Of a stretch of 64,000 nt of DNA, positions 49,044 to 58,177 are shown piece after piece (position 1 is the first letter of the stretch; the number at the start of each line of letters is the position of its first letter). The notes under the pieces were generated by a model. It worked only from the letters and a program-made list of their open reading frames with translations. It was not told where the DNA came from and did not search any database. This stretch comes from Klebsiella pneumoniae (GTDB taxonomy: Bacteria; Pseudomonadota; Gammaproteobacteria; Eutrophobiales; Eutrophobiaceae), in assembly GCA_945878555.1 (NCBI GenBank), contig CAMDWI010000003.1, forward strand, positions 1 to 64,000. The letters are read 5' to 3'. Both the position numbers and the translations under genes were made by a program.

Positions 49044-50309
49044 TTAAATCTTGAAGCCTTCCTGCAGTTTTTTTGGCACCGCATTGTTTTTCAGACGGAC
49101 ATAGTCGGGCATGCCATTCACATAAGGCGGATAGTCCTCGCCCTGGATTAACGGGACCAGATAACGTCGGCAGGCTTCGGTAATCCCGAACCCGTCCTCG
49201 CTGATAAACTCGGCCGGCATGAACTTCTCGACATTGGCGACCTTTGCCAGATCAACGGACCCAACCTCCCAGCTGTACGGCTGGTCTGAGGTGCGGACGA
49301 TCGTTGGCATGACCGCATTTTTGCCCTGCAGGGCCAGCTCGACTGCGACCTTGCCCAGCGCATAGGCCTGATCCACATCGGTTTTGGAGGCGATATGTCG
49401 TGCCGCGCGTTGCAGATAGTCCGCCACCGCCCAGTGGAACTTGTAGCCGTGCGCCTGCTTGACCATATTGGCGACGATCGGAGCGGCACCGCCAAGCTGG
49501 GCATGACCAAACGCATCGCGCGTGCCCTGCTCGGACAGGAACTTGCCATCCGGGCCTTTGGCCCCTTCGGACACGACCACGGAACAATAACCATACTTCT
49601 CGACATTCGCCTTGACCCGGTCGAGGAAGCGCTGCTGGTCAAACCGGACCTCGGGGAACAGGATCACAACCGGAATATCATTATTGGCGTCGGCAGCCAG
49701 CGCACCGGCGGCGGCTATCCAGCCGGCATGGCGTCCCATCACCTCGATCACAAACACCTTGGTCGAGGTTGAGGCCATCGACTGCACATCGAATGAGGCC
49801 TCGCGGGTCGAAACCGCGATATATTTGGCGACCGAACCGAATCCGGGGCAATTGTCGGTAATCGGCAGGTCATTATCTACCGTCTTCGGCACATGGATGG
49901 CCTGTACCGGGTATCCCAGCGTGTCTGACAGCTGTGAGACCTTGTGACAGGTGTCAGCAGAATCGCCGCCACCGTTATAAAAGAAATAGCCGATGTTATG
50001 CGCCTTGAACACCTCGATCAGGCGCTCGTACTGGGCCTTGCTCTCAACCAGACCCTTCAGTTTGTAACGGCAGGAACCAAACGCCCCGGACGGTGTGTGG
50101 CGCAGCGCGGCAATCGCGGCATCACTCTCCTGGCTGGTGTCAATCAGGTCCTCGGTCAGCGCACCGATGATGCCGTTTCTGCCAGCGTAGACATTTGCTA
50201 TCTTGTCACGATGCTGGCGGGCGGTCTGGATTACCCCGCAGGCACTCGCATTAATGACCGCGGTCACACCGCCTGATTGTGCATAAAACGCATTTTTTGC
50301 TTCAGCCAT
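49044..50309 (-). CDS. pfp: pyrophosphate-dependent phosphofructokinase
   Basis: Reversible enzyme of 421 residues, from the ATG at 50309 behind GGAGAG; the frame is open to 50354. Motifs: NAFYAQSGGVTAVINAS near the start, NGGGDSADTCHKV (phosphoryl-donor loop) and PKTVDNDLPITDNCPGFGS. The PKTVDND form is that of PPi-dependent enzymes, whereas ATP enzymes usually have GTIDND. In methanotrophs and some sulfur oxidisers this enzyme sits next to the H+-pyrophosphatase, as here. Together they link glycolysis/Calvin-cycle sugar phosphates to PPi and the proton gradient. Confidence 0.92.
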   Translation of the reverse strand: MAEAKNAFYAQSGGVTAVINASACGVIQTARQHRDKIANVYAGRNGIIGALTEDLIDTSQESDAAIAALRHTPSGAFGSCRYKLKGLVESKAQYERLIEVFKAHNIGYFFYNGGGDSADTCHKVSQLSDTLGYPVQAIHVPKTVDNDLPITDNCPGFGSVAKYIAVSTREASFDVQSMASTSTKVFVIEVMGRHAGWIAAAGALAADANNDIPVVILFPEVRFDQQRFLDRVKANVEKYGYCSVVVSEGAKGPDGKFLSEQGTRDAFGHAQLGGAAPIVANMVKQAHGYKFHWAVADYLQRAARHIASKTDVDQAYALGKVAVELALQGKNAVMPTIVRTSDQPYSWEVGSVDLAKVANVEKFMPAEFISEDGFGITEACRRYLVPLIQGEDYPPYVNGMPDYVRLKNNAVPKKLQEGFKI

Positions 50310-50460
50310 CCTGTTTCTCTCCGGATATTCGTATATATTCGATTTAATAATCACTGGTTACAGGTATGCTAGACTCATATGCAGTGCGTTATCACCTGTT
50401 AAGATGATCACCATACCCTTTAATATTGAACCACGGCCTGCTCACAGACTCAAAAACGCT

Positions 50461-51936
50461 ATGGTACAGAATAAACTCATATCGCGACTACTCAGACAGC
50501 TGATTTTTTGTCTGATCCTGCCGGCAAGTTATGCCGCGGCCGTGACCACACTCGACCTGCCGGATATCGGCGAGTCGACCGGTAATATCCTCAGCCCCGA
50601 ATATGAACGTCGTCTTGGTCAGGCATTCCTGAACCAGATCCGACGCCAGACCGACATTATCGCCGATCCGGAGATCGAGACCTATATCCAGTCTATAGGC
50701 TACCGGCTGGTCGCCCAGAGTGACAACAGCAGTCAGCTGTTTACCTTCTTTGTTGTCAATGACAACGGGATTAACGCGTTCGCCGCCCCCGGTGGTATCG
50801 TCGGGATCAATACCGGCACTATCATCAGTGCGGAGACCGAGAGCGAACTGGCCGGTGTTATCGCCCACGAAATCGCCCACGTGACCCAGCGCCATATGGC
50901 CCGCTCGGCCGAGATGTCGCAAAAGATGAGTATACCGATGATGGCAGCGATGCTCGGCGCGATCCTGATCGCCTCACAAAACCCCGATGCGGGAACCGCG
51001 GCGATGGCAGCCATCCAGGGCGGGGTCATGCAGGCCCAGATCAATTTCACCCGTGGCAATGAGGAAGAGGCCGACCGGATCGGCATGCAACTTCTTGAAC
51101 GTGCCGAGTTTAATCCACAGGGTATGCCCGCCTTTTTTACCAAACTGCAGCGCAACTCGGTCTATGCCGCCCAGGCCCCGGAATTCCTGCGCACCCATCC
51201 GTTGACCGTCAACCGTATCTCCGACACGCAGGCGCGTGCCGCGGCCTTGCCAAAAGACAAGCCGTATAACGAGAGCAAGACCTACCAGTTCATCCGCACC
51301 AAGCTGCTGGTGAAATCACACAAGACCCCGGCGGATGCGATCAAACATTATGAGGCTATCCTGGCCGAGGGTGAGTTCCGCGATGACATCGTCCCGATCA
51401 AATACGGGCTGGCACTCGCCCATCTGGAAAACAAGGACTATACAAAGGCGGCCGCCTTGCTGGATGAGCTGATAGCGAAGGACACGGAGAATCTGTCCCT
51501 GCAACTGGCCCGTGCGGATGTCGAGGTACGTCAGGCCCGGTATGATGCGGCCATCGCAATTTATGCCGACATGCTGAACATCTATCCGGACTATCGGCCG
51601 TTGATATTGTCCTATGCGAACACGCTGCTAACGGCCAAACGACCGGGCGAGGCGAAGACGGTGCTGGAAAACTATGGCAAATACAACACACCGGATATCA
51701 CCTATTACAATTATCTGACCCGCGCCGAGGCAGAGGCCGGCAATACGATCGAGGCCGGCATGGCGAATGCGGAGTATTACTTCCTGACCGGCGAGACCCG
51801 CGTGGCGATAGAACAGTTAAAGAGCCTGCTGCGCACACAACCAAAACCGGATTATTACCAGGAAGAACGTATCCTCTCGCGCATCAGCCAGCTCGAACAG
51901 GAGCTGAAGATGGAACGGGACCTGAATCTCGGATGA
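50461..51936 (+). CDS. bepA: BepA-like M48 metalloprotease with TPR domain
   Basis: Periplasmic protease-chaperone of about 491 residues that checks LptD and other outer-membrane proteins. Start chosen at 50461, directly before a signal peptide (VQNKLISRLLRQLIFCLILPASYA); an ATG at 50404 adds 19 residues. Zinc motif HEIAHVTQRH with the third ligand in GNEEEADRIGMQLL. TPR repeats fill the C-terminal half (about 290-480, KHYEAILAEGEFRDD, YTKAAALLDELIAKD). Full length for BepA. Confidence 0.92.
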   Translation: MVQNKLISRLLRQLIFCLILPASYAAAVTTLDLPDIGESTGNILSPEYERRLGQAFLNQIRRQTDIIADPEIETYIQSIGYRLVAQSDNSSQLFTFFVVNDNGINAFAAPGGIVGINTGTIISAETESELAGVIAHEIAHVTQRHMARSAEMSQKMSIPMMAAMLGAILIASQNPDAGTAAMAAIQGGVMQAQINFTRGNEEEADRIGMQLLERAEFNPQGMPAFFTKLQRNSVYAAQAPEFLRTHPLTVNRISDTQARAAALPKDKPYNESKTYQFIRTKLLVKSHKTPADAIKHYEAILAEGEFRDDIVPIKYGLALAHLENKDYTKAAALLDELIAKDTENLSLQLARADVEVRQARYDAAIAIYADMLNIYPDYRPLILSYANTLLTAKRPGEAKTVLENYGKYNTPDITYYNYLTRAEAEAGNTIEAGMANAEYYFLTGETRVAIEQLKSLLRTQPKPDYYQEERILSRISQLEQELKMERDLNLG

Positions 51937-51978
51937 AGTCAGGTCACGTAGCGGCCTCTGCCAACTGAACACTGTCGC

Positions 51979-52866
51979 TTGCGTCCTGTAATTGTCTTCC
52001 TGCTGGTTTTTATTACCGCATTATTTGCCGGTACGCTGCTCGCCTACCCATTCTATCTGATCACTGGTCTGTTCGCAGACGCGCAGTTCAGTTCGGTCAT
52101 TATGCTCTCAACTCAGCTTTGTGGTCTGGTGTTCAGCCTGGTCTACTTAAAATACGCTGATCAGCTCACGCTTGAAAACATCGGACTGAAGGCTGACTCT
52201 CACCAGCTTATGCCGCAATTCGGATCGGGTTTCATCGGCGGACTGCTGCTGTTTGCCGGACTGGCACTTGCACTGTTTGCCTTTGGTATTTACGGCATCA
52301 ATAGCAGTCGCGATGTCGGCCTGCTTGCGATAACGAAGTTGCTTACCGGTGCCGTACTGACCGGTCTCGCAGTCGCGTTGTTTGAAGAGACAGTATTCCG
52401 GGGCGCGCTGTTACAGGGTCTGCGCAAACAGGCGGGCATGAACAGCGCCGTGCTGACGATCAGCCTGATCTATGCGGCCACACATTTTATCAACTACCCC
52501 GAACCGGCTGACCCCGCCACTATCGGCTGGACGACCGCAGTACAACTTTTCATACCGGCGTATCTCGGCGTATTCAGCCTGCAAACAATGGATGCGCTAC
52601 TCGCACTGTTTGTGCTCGGACTGTTATTTGCCTTCGTACGTATCCGTGCCCGTAACCTGTTTCAGTGCATCGGCTTGCACGCCGGTGTCGTCGCGGGCGT
52701 AAAACTGTTCCGCTACTTCGCTGAATACCGACCTGACAATAACTACAGCTATCTGGTCAGCACCTACGACTATCGCCTCGGCTGGCTCGCATGCGTCTGG
52801 CTGCTGTTTGTCACCATCGCCTACTTTGTCTATTTACACCGCAAACCAAAAACGACGAACGCCTGA
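51979..52866 (+). CDS. CPBP family intramembrane metalloprotease
   Basis: Membrane protein of 295 residues with about 7-8 TM helices and the CPBP/Rce1 motifs: EETVFRG (EExxxR, near residues 138-144), ATHFINY (FxxxH type) and LHAGVVAG. The start is a TTG at 51979 right before the first TM helix. No ribosome site is obvious and the start may be wrong by a few codons. Substrate unknown. It lies 42 bases after bepA, probably co-transcribed. Confidence 0.85.
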   Translation: MRPVIVFLLVFITALFAGTLLAYPFYLITGLFADAQFSSVIMLSTQLCGLVFSLVYLKYADQLTLENIGLKADSHQLMPQFGSGFIGGLLLFAGLALALFAFGIYGINSSRDVGLLAITKLLTGAVLTGLAVALFEETVFRGALLQGLRKQAGMNSAVLTISLIYAATHFINYPEPADPATIGWTTAVQLFIPAYLGVFSLQTMDALLALFVLGLLFAFVRIRARNLFQCIGLHAGVVAGVKLFRYFAEYRPDNNYSYLVSTYDYRLGWLACVWLLFVTIAYFVYLHRKPKTTNA

Positions 52867-53085
52867 ACCGCACCGCCTTTGTGCACACTTTCTTGAATCA
52901 AAACCGTTATTCACACTGATCTCACCTGCAACCTTTAAATTAAAGCCAGTCGCAAAGGCCCGTCCCGTCTGACTATCGCGCCTGCGTGATTATTTTTGGC
53001 GCATGAATTCCACCTGTTGCACTACGGTGGCGCAATACTCAGAGTTTCATTGCGGTGCGAATATTGGTTCTGCTAACGTGATTTC

Positions 53086-54930
53086 ATGCACACACGCAAA
53101 CCCCTGCAATCACCTATCCAGACCTATCTGGAAGAGCTGTTTCAAAAATTCCGGGGCATCAAAGACGGTACGCTTGCTGATTACATACCGGAGCTGGCGA
53201 AGGCCGACCCGGCGCTTTTCGGGATAGCACTCGTTACTGTCGACGGACACATTTACCAGATTGGGGACAGCCAGCACAAGTTTACTATCCAGTCGATCTC
53301 AAAACCATTCACCTATGCACACACGCTGGACGTTTACGGTGTGGATCATGTATTGACCAAGGTCGGGGTGGAACCATCCGGCGAGGCCTTCAACGAGATC
53401 AGTCTGGAGCTGGGCACCGGACGTCCATTCAATCCGATGATCAATGCCGGTGCAATCGCCACGTCCGGACTGGTGCAGGGTGATAACATTGAGACACGCT
53501 TCAACAAGATACTGTCCAGTTACAACCGCTTTGCCGCCATCGATTTGACGATGGACAAGGATGTATACCAGTCCGAGTCTGACACCGGCAATCGCAATCG
53601 TGCCATTGCCTATCTGTTGAAAAATTCGAACATCATTGAAAACAATACCGAGCAGACGCTGGATCTGTATTTCCGTCAATGTTCGGTGCTGGTCAACTGC
53701 CGTGATCTGGCGGTCATGGGCGCCACACTGGCAAACAACGGCGTCAATCCGATAACCAGTGTGATTGCACTGAAATCCGAAAATGTGGAAAAGGTGCTCA
53801 GTATCATGAGTACCTGCGGCATGTATAACTATGCGGGTGGCTGGATCTATGACGTCGGCATGCCGGCAAAGAGTGGTGTCGCAGGCGGGATCATGGCCGT
53901 GTTACCGGGGCAGTTCGGGCTGGCGGTATTTTCCCCGTTACTGGATCGCTACGGCAACAGCCACCGGGGTATCGGCGTCTGCCGACAGGTCTCGGTTGAT
54001 TTCGGTCTGCACATGTTTGATTCCTCCAAGGCGAGCAACTCGGTCATCCGCGCCAGCTACGACACCACCACCATCACCTCGAAACGCACACGCACCGAGG
54101 AAGACTTCGGGATACTGCGCAAACATGGTGCGCGGATCCGCATTTATGAACTGGCAGGCGACCTGATCTTCAGCGCAACCGACTTTGTGACCGAAACCAT
54201 ACTCAAGGTGCTGCCGGAGACTGACTACATCATCCTGGATTTCAAGCGTGTCACCTCGGCGAAACGTTCTGCCTGTTACCTGATTGCGTGTCTGGCCAGA
54301 ATCATCAAGGAAAATGACAAGTACTTTTATATCACCAACTCGGACTATCAGTTTTCAAAGTTGCTGAAACGTTATCTGGACAAGTCGCTGTTTGAGGAGA
54401 TCCTCGGCTTTCTGGATAATGACACCGCCATTGAATGCTGCGAGAACAAGCTGATTGCGCAATACATTAGTCCGCGCAGTATTGAGGACAAGGTGTTATT
54501 GTCAAACCAGCTTCTGTTCCGCGGCCTGACTTCCACCGGGCTTGCCTATCTGAAAGGCCTGATGTGCAAACATACCTTCAACAAGGGCGAGTACATAGTC
54601 AATGAAGGTGACGTCAGCCAGTCACTGTTTTTTATTACCATCGGTGAAGTCAGCATCATTCTGCGCAGTGAGAAAAACAGTGCACACAAACGGATTGCCA
54701 CATTGTCGGCCGGCATGTCGTTTGGCGAGATGACGTTTCTGAACCAGTCGGAGCGTTCGGCCTCTGTCCGTGCCGAGACCTATGTTGAATGTTATGAACT
54801 GACGCTGGCGGCCTATGATCAGATCGGCGCTGAGCATGCCGGTTTGCGGCACAATCTGCTGAGGAACATCTCGATCGACCTGTCAAACAAATTGCGCAAG
54901 GTGAACCAGCAGATCCGCACCTACCAGTAA
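53086..54930 (+). CDS. glsA: glutaminase fused to STAS and cyclic-nucleotide-binding domains
   Basis: Protein of 614 residues in three parts. Residues 1-310 are a class A glutaminase (glutamine to glutamate plus ammonia) with the catalytic Ser-x-x-Lys in QSISKPFTYAH and NPMINAGAIAT. Residues about 345-450 are a STAS domain (IRIYELAGDLIFSATDFV, YIILDFKRVTSA). Residues about 485-600 are a cNMP-binding domain (FNKGEYIVNEGDVSQSLFFI) whose phosphate cassette is FGEMTFLNQSERSASVRAE. Canonical glutaminases stop at about 310. This suggests activity gated by a nucleotide and by STAS partners. Single gene with 219 bases of upstream sequence. Confidence 0.92.
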   Translation: MHTRKPLQSPIQTYLEELFQKFRGIKDGTLADYIPELAKADPALFGIALVTVDGHIYQIGDSQHKFTIQSISKPFTYAHTLDVYGVDHVLTKVGVEPSGEAFNEISLELGTGRPFNPMINAGAIATSGLVQGDNIETRFNKILSSYNRFAAIDLTMDKDVYQSESDTGNRNRAIAYLLKNSNIIENNTEQTLDLYFRQCSVLVNCRDLAVMGATLANNGVNPITSVIALKSENVEKVLSIMSTCGMYNYAGGWIYDVGMPAKSGVAGGIMAVLPGQFGLAVFSPLLDRYGNSHRGIGVCRQVSVDFGLHMFDSSKASNSVIRASYDTTTITSKRTRTEEDFGILRKHGARIRIYELAGDLIFSATDFVTETILKVLPETDYIILDFKRVTSAKRSACYLIACLARIIKENDKYFYITNSDYQFSKLLKRYLDKSLFEEILGFLDNDTAIECCENKLIAQYISPRSIEDKVLLSNQLLFRGLTSTGLAYLKGLMCKHTFNKGEYIVNEGDVSQSLFFITIGEVSIILRSEKNSAHKRIATLSAGMSFGEMTFLNQSERSASVRAETYVECYELTLAAYDQIGAEHAGLRHNLLRNISIDLSNKLRKVNQQIRTYQ

Positions 54931-54985
54931 CAGGGATGCCGGGAGGATGCTTTCATCTTCCCGGCATCGCCTTCAGACTACAAGA

Positions 54986-55396
54986 TTACTTTTTCAGACT
55001 CTCCTTCAACGCCTTGATCTCTTCCTTTGTGATCGGCTTGAACTTGCCGAGCCCGCAGGAAGGGCCCGCCTGGAATCCGGGGCCGACCTTGTCCAGTACG
55101 GTGATCACATCAATATCACAGAGCTCATTGGTCGAGGTGCGGTACATGATCGCCTCATTCAACCGGAGTCCATTACAGGCGTAGGGCAAGGTATTCAGAT
55201 AATAATCATTGATACCGATCTGGAACACGACGTTCTGGTTATCAATCACGTCGACATTATCGATGCGGTCGATTTTCACACAGCGGATCGGTTCCTTGTC
55301 TGCGGCGGCATCCTGTGCATGGACTACTGGAAGCGCGGTCAGACACACCAGACTGATTGCGGCGATACGGGTATATAACTGTGTTTTGTTGGGCAT
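54986..55396 (-). CDS. small secreted protein of unknown function
   Basis: Protein of 136 residues. The start is the ATG at 55396 after AGGAGG; the frame opens 231 bases earlier without support. A signal peptide (TRIAAISLVCLTALPVVHAQ) precedes a compact domain with four cysteines (IRCVKID, PYACNGL, ELCDIDV, PSCGLG), likely two disulfides in the periplasm. The tail is Lys/Glu-rich. I do not recognise a family beyond conserved hypothetical. Its stop lies 55 bases from the convergent glsA stop. Confidence 0.75.
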   Translation of the reverse strand: MPNKTQLYTRIAAISLVCLTALPVVHAQDAAADKEPIRCVKIDRIDNVDVIDNQNVVFQIGINDYYLNTLPYACNGLRLNEAIMYRTSTNELCDIDVITVLDKVGPGFQAGPSCGLGKFKPITKEEIKALKESLKK

Positions 55397-55491
55397 AATG
55401 GTTGTCCTCCTGACTGTATAAACGCACCGGTATAGATGGCGTTGACCTGTCTCAAGACTAAACCTGTTCAGGGCGCTCTGGCTATCGGTAT

Positions 55492-56184
55492 TTAACGTTT
55501 GCGCAGCAATAAAAACGGCACCAGGCACAACAGATAGACTGCCGACCCGGCTACTATGAGCGTCAACAGATACCACGGCCAGACGCCCATCGCATCCATC
55601 AGTGTGTTCTGTGCCGGTTTTGCACATAAATACATATAGTTCGTGCCCAATAGTTCATTCAACAGACCGATGACCAGCATCAGCACTATAGATGCCATGA
55701 TCGCCTTGCCCACCGAGCGCAACCCCGGACGAAACTGCCAGGCAAAGGTTGCATGCATTACGCCCAGCATGATCAGGCCATGTCCCAGAAAGAAATGGAA
55801 AAAACGCGGATGGGGAAAACCGACGGACAGGTCTGGCGTCAACATGGCCGCAATTGACCCACCGATACCCCAGAAATACACAATCTCATAGGCGGCATAA
55901 CTGCGTCGCCACAACATCCAGCTGGTCAACAGTGCGGCAACGGCGCACAACTGCAAAGGCAAACTCTCTGCCAGTGACAACTGATAGACATACATATCCA
56001 GCAGGGAGACGACGACCTCATTCAGGAACAACACCGCCGCGATCAGCAAGGCAATACCCCGACCTGTGGATTGGCCGAGGCGACGCATGGTCCACGGAAT
56101 GACAACAACAGCGATCAGTACAACCAGCATCATGATGATGTGGGACTGACCAAACGGGACAAACGGTGGTAACTCGTTAGTCAT
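55492..56184 (-). CDS. TIGR02206-type (YwaF) integral membrane protein
   Basis: Membrane protein of 230 residues with six to seven TM helices. Features of the YwaF family: FGQSHIIMMLVVLIAVV start, SLPLQLCAVAALLTSWML, YFWGIGGSIAAMLTPDL, FPHPRFFHFFLGHGLIML. Function is unknown in all members. It follows the PepSY protein on the same strand after 19 bases, so they are probably co-transcribed. Confidence 0.82.
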   Translation of the reverse strand: MTNELPPFVPFGQSHIIMMLVVLIAVVVIPWTMRRLGQSTGRGIALLIAAVLFLNEVVVSLLDMYVYQLSLAESLPLQLCAVAALLTSWMLWRRSYAAYEIVYFWGIGGSIAAMLTPDLSVGFPHPRFFHFFLGHGLIMLGVMHATFAWQFRPGLRSVGKAIMASIVLMLVIGLLNELLGTNYMYLCAKPAQNTLMDAMGVWPWYLLTLIVAGSAVYLLCLVPFLLLRKR

Positions 56185-56203
56185 TTCGATATTATGTGAT
56201 CGA

Positions 56204-57097
56204 TTAACTGCCCTGAACCTTTTGCCTCATAACCACCCGCTTCCACCAGAGTAAAAAGCCACTGATAAAAAGTACCGTCGGCGCGAAGCTGGCGATGATC
56301 CACCCCCAGCGCACCCACTCCCCTTCGCCGATGCGGGTAAAATGCACATCGCGCAGGAAACGTAACCAGCCGTCCGGCCGTTCATAATCTTCAGGGTCGG
56401 TGTCGAGCCAGTCGACCAGTGCATTCATATATTCGGGAAACCCGATCTGAAACGCAGAGATGCCCCACGCCAGCATCAACAACAGTGTCCAGAATCCGAT
56501 AAAACTGTGCAGTTGCCAGATAAAGATGCGCTGACTGTGGCGTTTGATCTGCATGCCCTCCACCCAGCGCGTACGCCCCTGCCACCAGATCATAAGGCCG
56601 GTCAGGCTCATCAGTACAAACAACACACCACCCACGCCATTTATCCGGGTACCCAGATTACCGAGCATCAGTTCGGCATGTACATCACCCACCCAGTCTA
56701 CCGCCTGGATAGGCCACGGATGTGCAAGACCGATATCCTCTCCGGTGTACTGATTGAAGTAGTGGGGGATATATTCGCCGTCCTTGCCTAATACGATGTA
56801 GGTAGCATCGTCCGGGCCTGCCGCATTCATCGTCCAGCCCAACTCGTAGCCGACATAGACCTCTTTCATTCGGGCGGTGAGTGCTTCACCTGTCAACGGG
56901 GTGACATCAAGCGGCTCCAGTTTCTTCGGCTCGAACCACTCATAAATCGGGGACTCCAGCAACAGCGCGCTGCCACTCAGGCTGATGACCAGCACATAAA
57001 GGCCAAAGCCGATACCCATCCATAAATGCACCTGAAACAGCAGTTTACGGAACCAGAGTGTTTGTGGTGCCTGCATCCAGCGTTGCCAGTTATTCAT
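56204..57097 (-). CDS. PepSY-associated transmembrane protein
   Basis: Inner-membrane protein of 297 residues. Helix 1 is near 22-48, a periplasmic PepSY-like domain spans 60-140, and further helices are near 150-172, 195-220 and 268-290 (VLFISGFLLWWKRVVM). Start NNWQRWMQAPQTLWFRKLLFQVHLWMG is typical of the family found with iron-reductase or TonB-linked loci. No such partner is adjacent, so the electron-transfer or metal role is unproven. Confidence 0.85.
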   Translation of the reverse strand: MNNWQRWMQAPQTLWFRKLLFQVHLWMGIGFGLYVLVISLSGSALLLESPIYEWFEPKKLEPLDVTPLTGEALTARMKEVYVGYELGWTMNAAGPDDATYIVLGKDGEYIPHYFNQYTGEDIGLAHPWPIQAVDWVGDVHAELMLGNLGTRINGVGGVLFVLMSLTGLMIWWQGRTRWVEGMQIKRHSQRIFIWQLHSFIGFWTLLLMLAWGISAFQIGFPEYMNALVDWLDTDPEDYERPDGWLRFLRDVHFTRIGEGEWVRWGWIIASFAPTVLFISGFLLWWKRVVMRQKVQGS

Positions 57098-57207
57098 AGT
57101 GTATGTGTCGGATTCCTGATCAGGGTGGTATGGATTAGTGTGTTATCGCACAGAACTTATGCGTCACCAACATTATTATCGAAAACCTTTGTCTAAGGAA
57201 CACTGAA

Positions 57208-57978
57208 TTGTCCGTCAAGCCCCATCCCCAGCAAAATCACCTTCTTGCGGCCTTGTCGCCTGAAGTTCAGACCCGCTTGTTTCCGCACCTGGAACTGGTA
57301 GAAATGCCGTTGCGGGCGCTGTTGTATGAGTCCCGGCGCCCGATGCGCTACGTCTACTTCCCGACTGATTCCATAATTTCGCTGCAATACGTGATGGAAA
57401 ACGGGGCAACCACGGCCATCCTCGTTGTGGGCAATGAGGGTTTGCTGGGTATCACCTTGTTTATGGGTGCCGAGAGTACGCCGAGCCGGTCGCTGGTACA
57501 GAGCGCCGGTCACGCCTATCGGATACCTACGCGACAGGTGAGAGAGGAGTTTAACCGCCACGGCGAGTTGTTACTGCTGATGCTGCGCTACACACAGGCC
57601 CTGATCTCGCAGATCTCCCAGACTGCCGTGTGCAACCGGCACCATTCTATCGACCAGCAACTCTGCCGCTGGCTGCTGCTTTCCATGGATCGCCTGTCAC
57701 ACAACCACTTGACCATGACCCAGGAATTCATCAGCAATATGCTTGGCGTGCGCCGCGAGGGCGTCACCAAGGCGGCGTTTAAATTACAGGATCTGGGTGT
57801 GATTACATACAAGCGCGGATTGATCAAGGTACTGGACAGACCACAACTTGAAACACTCAGTTGCGAGTGTTATGCGGCCGTCAGGAAGGAAGCGGAAATG
57901 CTGCTGCATTACCTGCCACAACGCCAGGTGATAAAAGATACCGATTCGATTCCAACCGCGATTCTCAAAACCTCGTAG
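57208..57978 (+). CDS. Crp/Fnr family transcriptional regulator
   Basis: Regulator of 256 residues starting at a TTG (57208) with AAGGA 8 bases upstream. An N-terminal cNMP-like beta-barrel (about 20-130) is followed by a long helix and a winged helix-turn-helix (SNMLGVRREGVTKAAFKLQD). It has no Fnr-type cysteine cluster and no clear cAMP-binding Arg-Ser pair, so the effector is unknown. It is divergent from the PepSY/YwaF-type pair (110-base gap), which it may control. Confidence 0.85.
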   Translation: MSVKPHPQQNHLLAALSPEVQTRLFPHLELVEMPLRALLYESRRPMRYVYFPTDSIISLQYVMENGATTAILVVGNEGLLGITLFMGAESTPSRSLVQSAGHAYRIPTRQVREEFNRHGELLLLMLRYTQALISQISQTAVCNRHHSIDQQLCRWLLLSMDRLSHNHLTMTQEFISNMLGVRREGVTKAAFKLQDLGVITYKRGLIKVLDRPQLETLSCECYAAVRKEAEMLLHYLPQRQVIKDTDSIPTAILKTS

Positions 57979-57990
57979 AAGACATACGAC

Positions 57991-58032
57991 GGCCGGGCAA
58001 GCGCCAGCGACGGCACGAAGCAGCGCCCGGCC
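57991..58032. other. hairpin downstream of the Crp/Fnr gene
   Basis: Eight-base stem GGCCGGGC / GCCCGGCC enclosing 26 bases, starting 12 bases after the regulator stop. No T-tract follows. It is possibly a weak or rho-dependent terminator. Confidence 0.35.
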
Positions 58033-58177
58033 ACCTGTATAAATACCCGCCGTGCAGGTTTCTGGCACCCTCGGGATACTGCACCTCCAATCTATTTGAT
58101 GACACTCAACCTGAGGTATATTCTGCTACCTGCACCGTTAATCGCTGGTCGGTAATTTAAAAAAGGGGGGGATAAAA

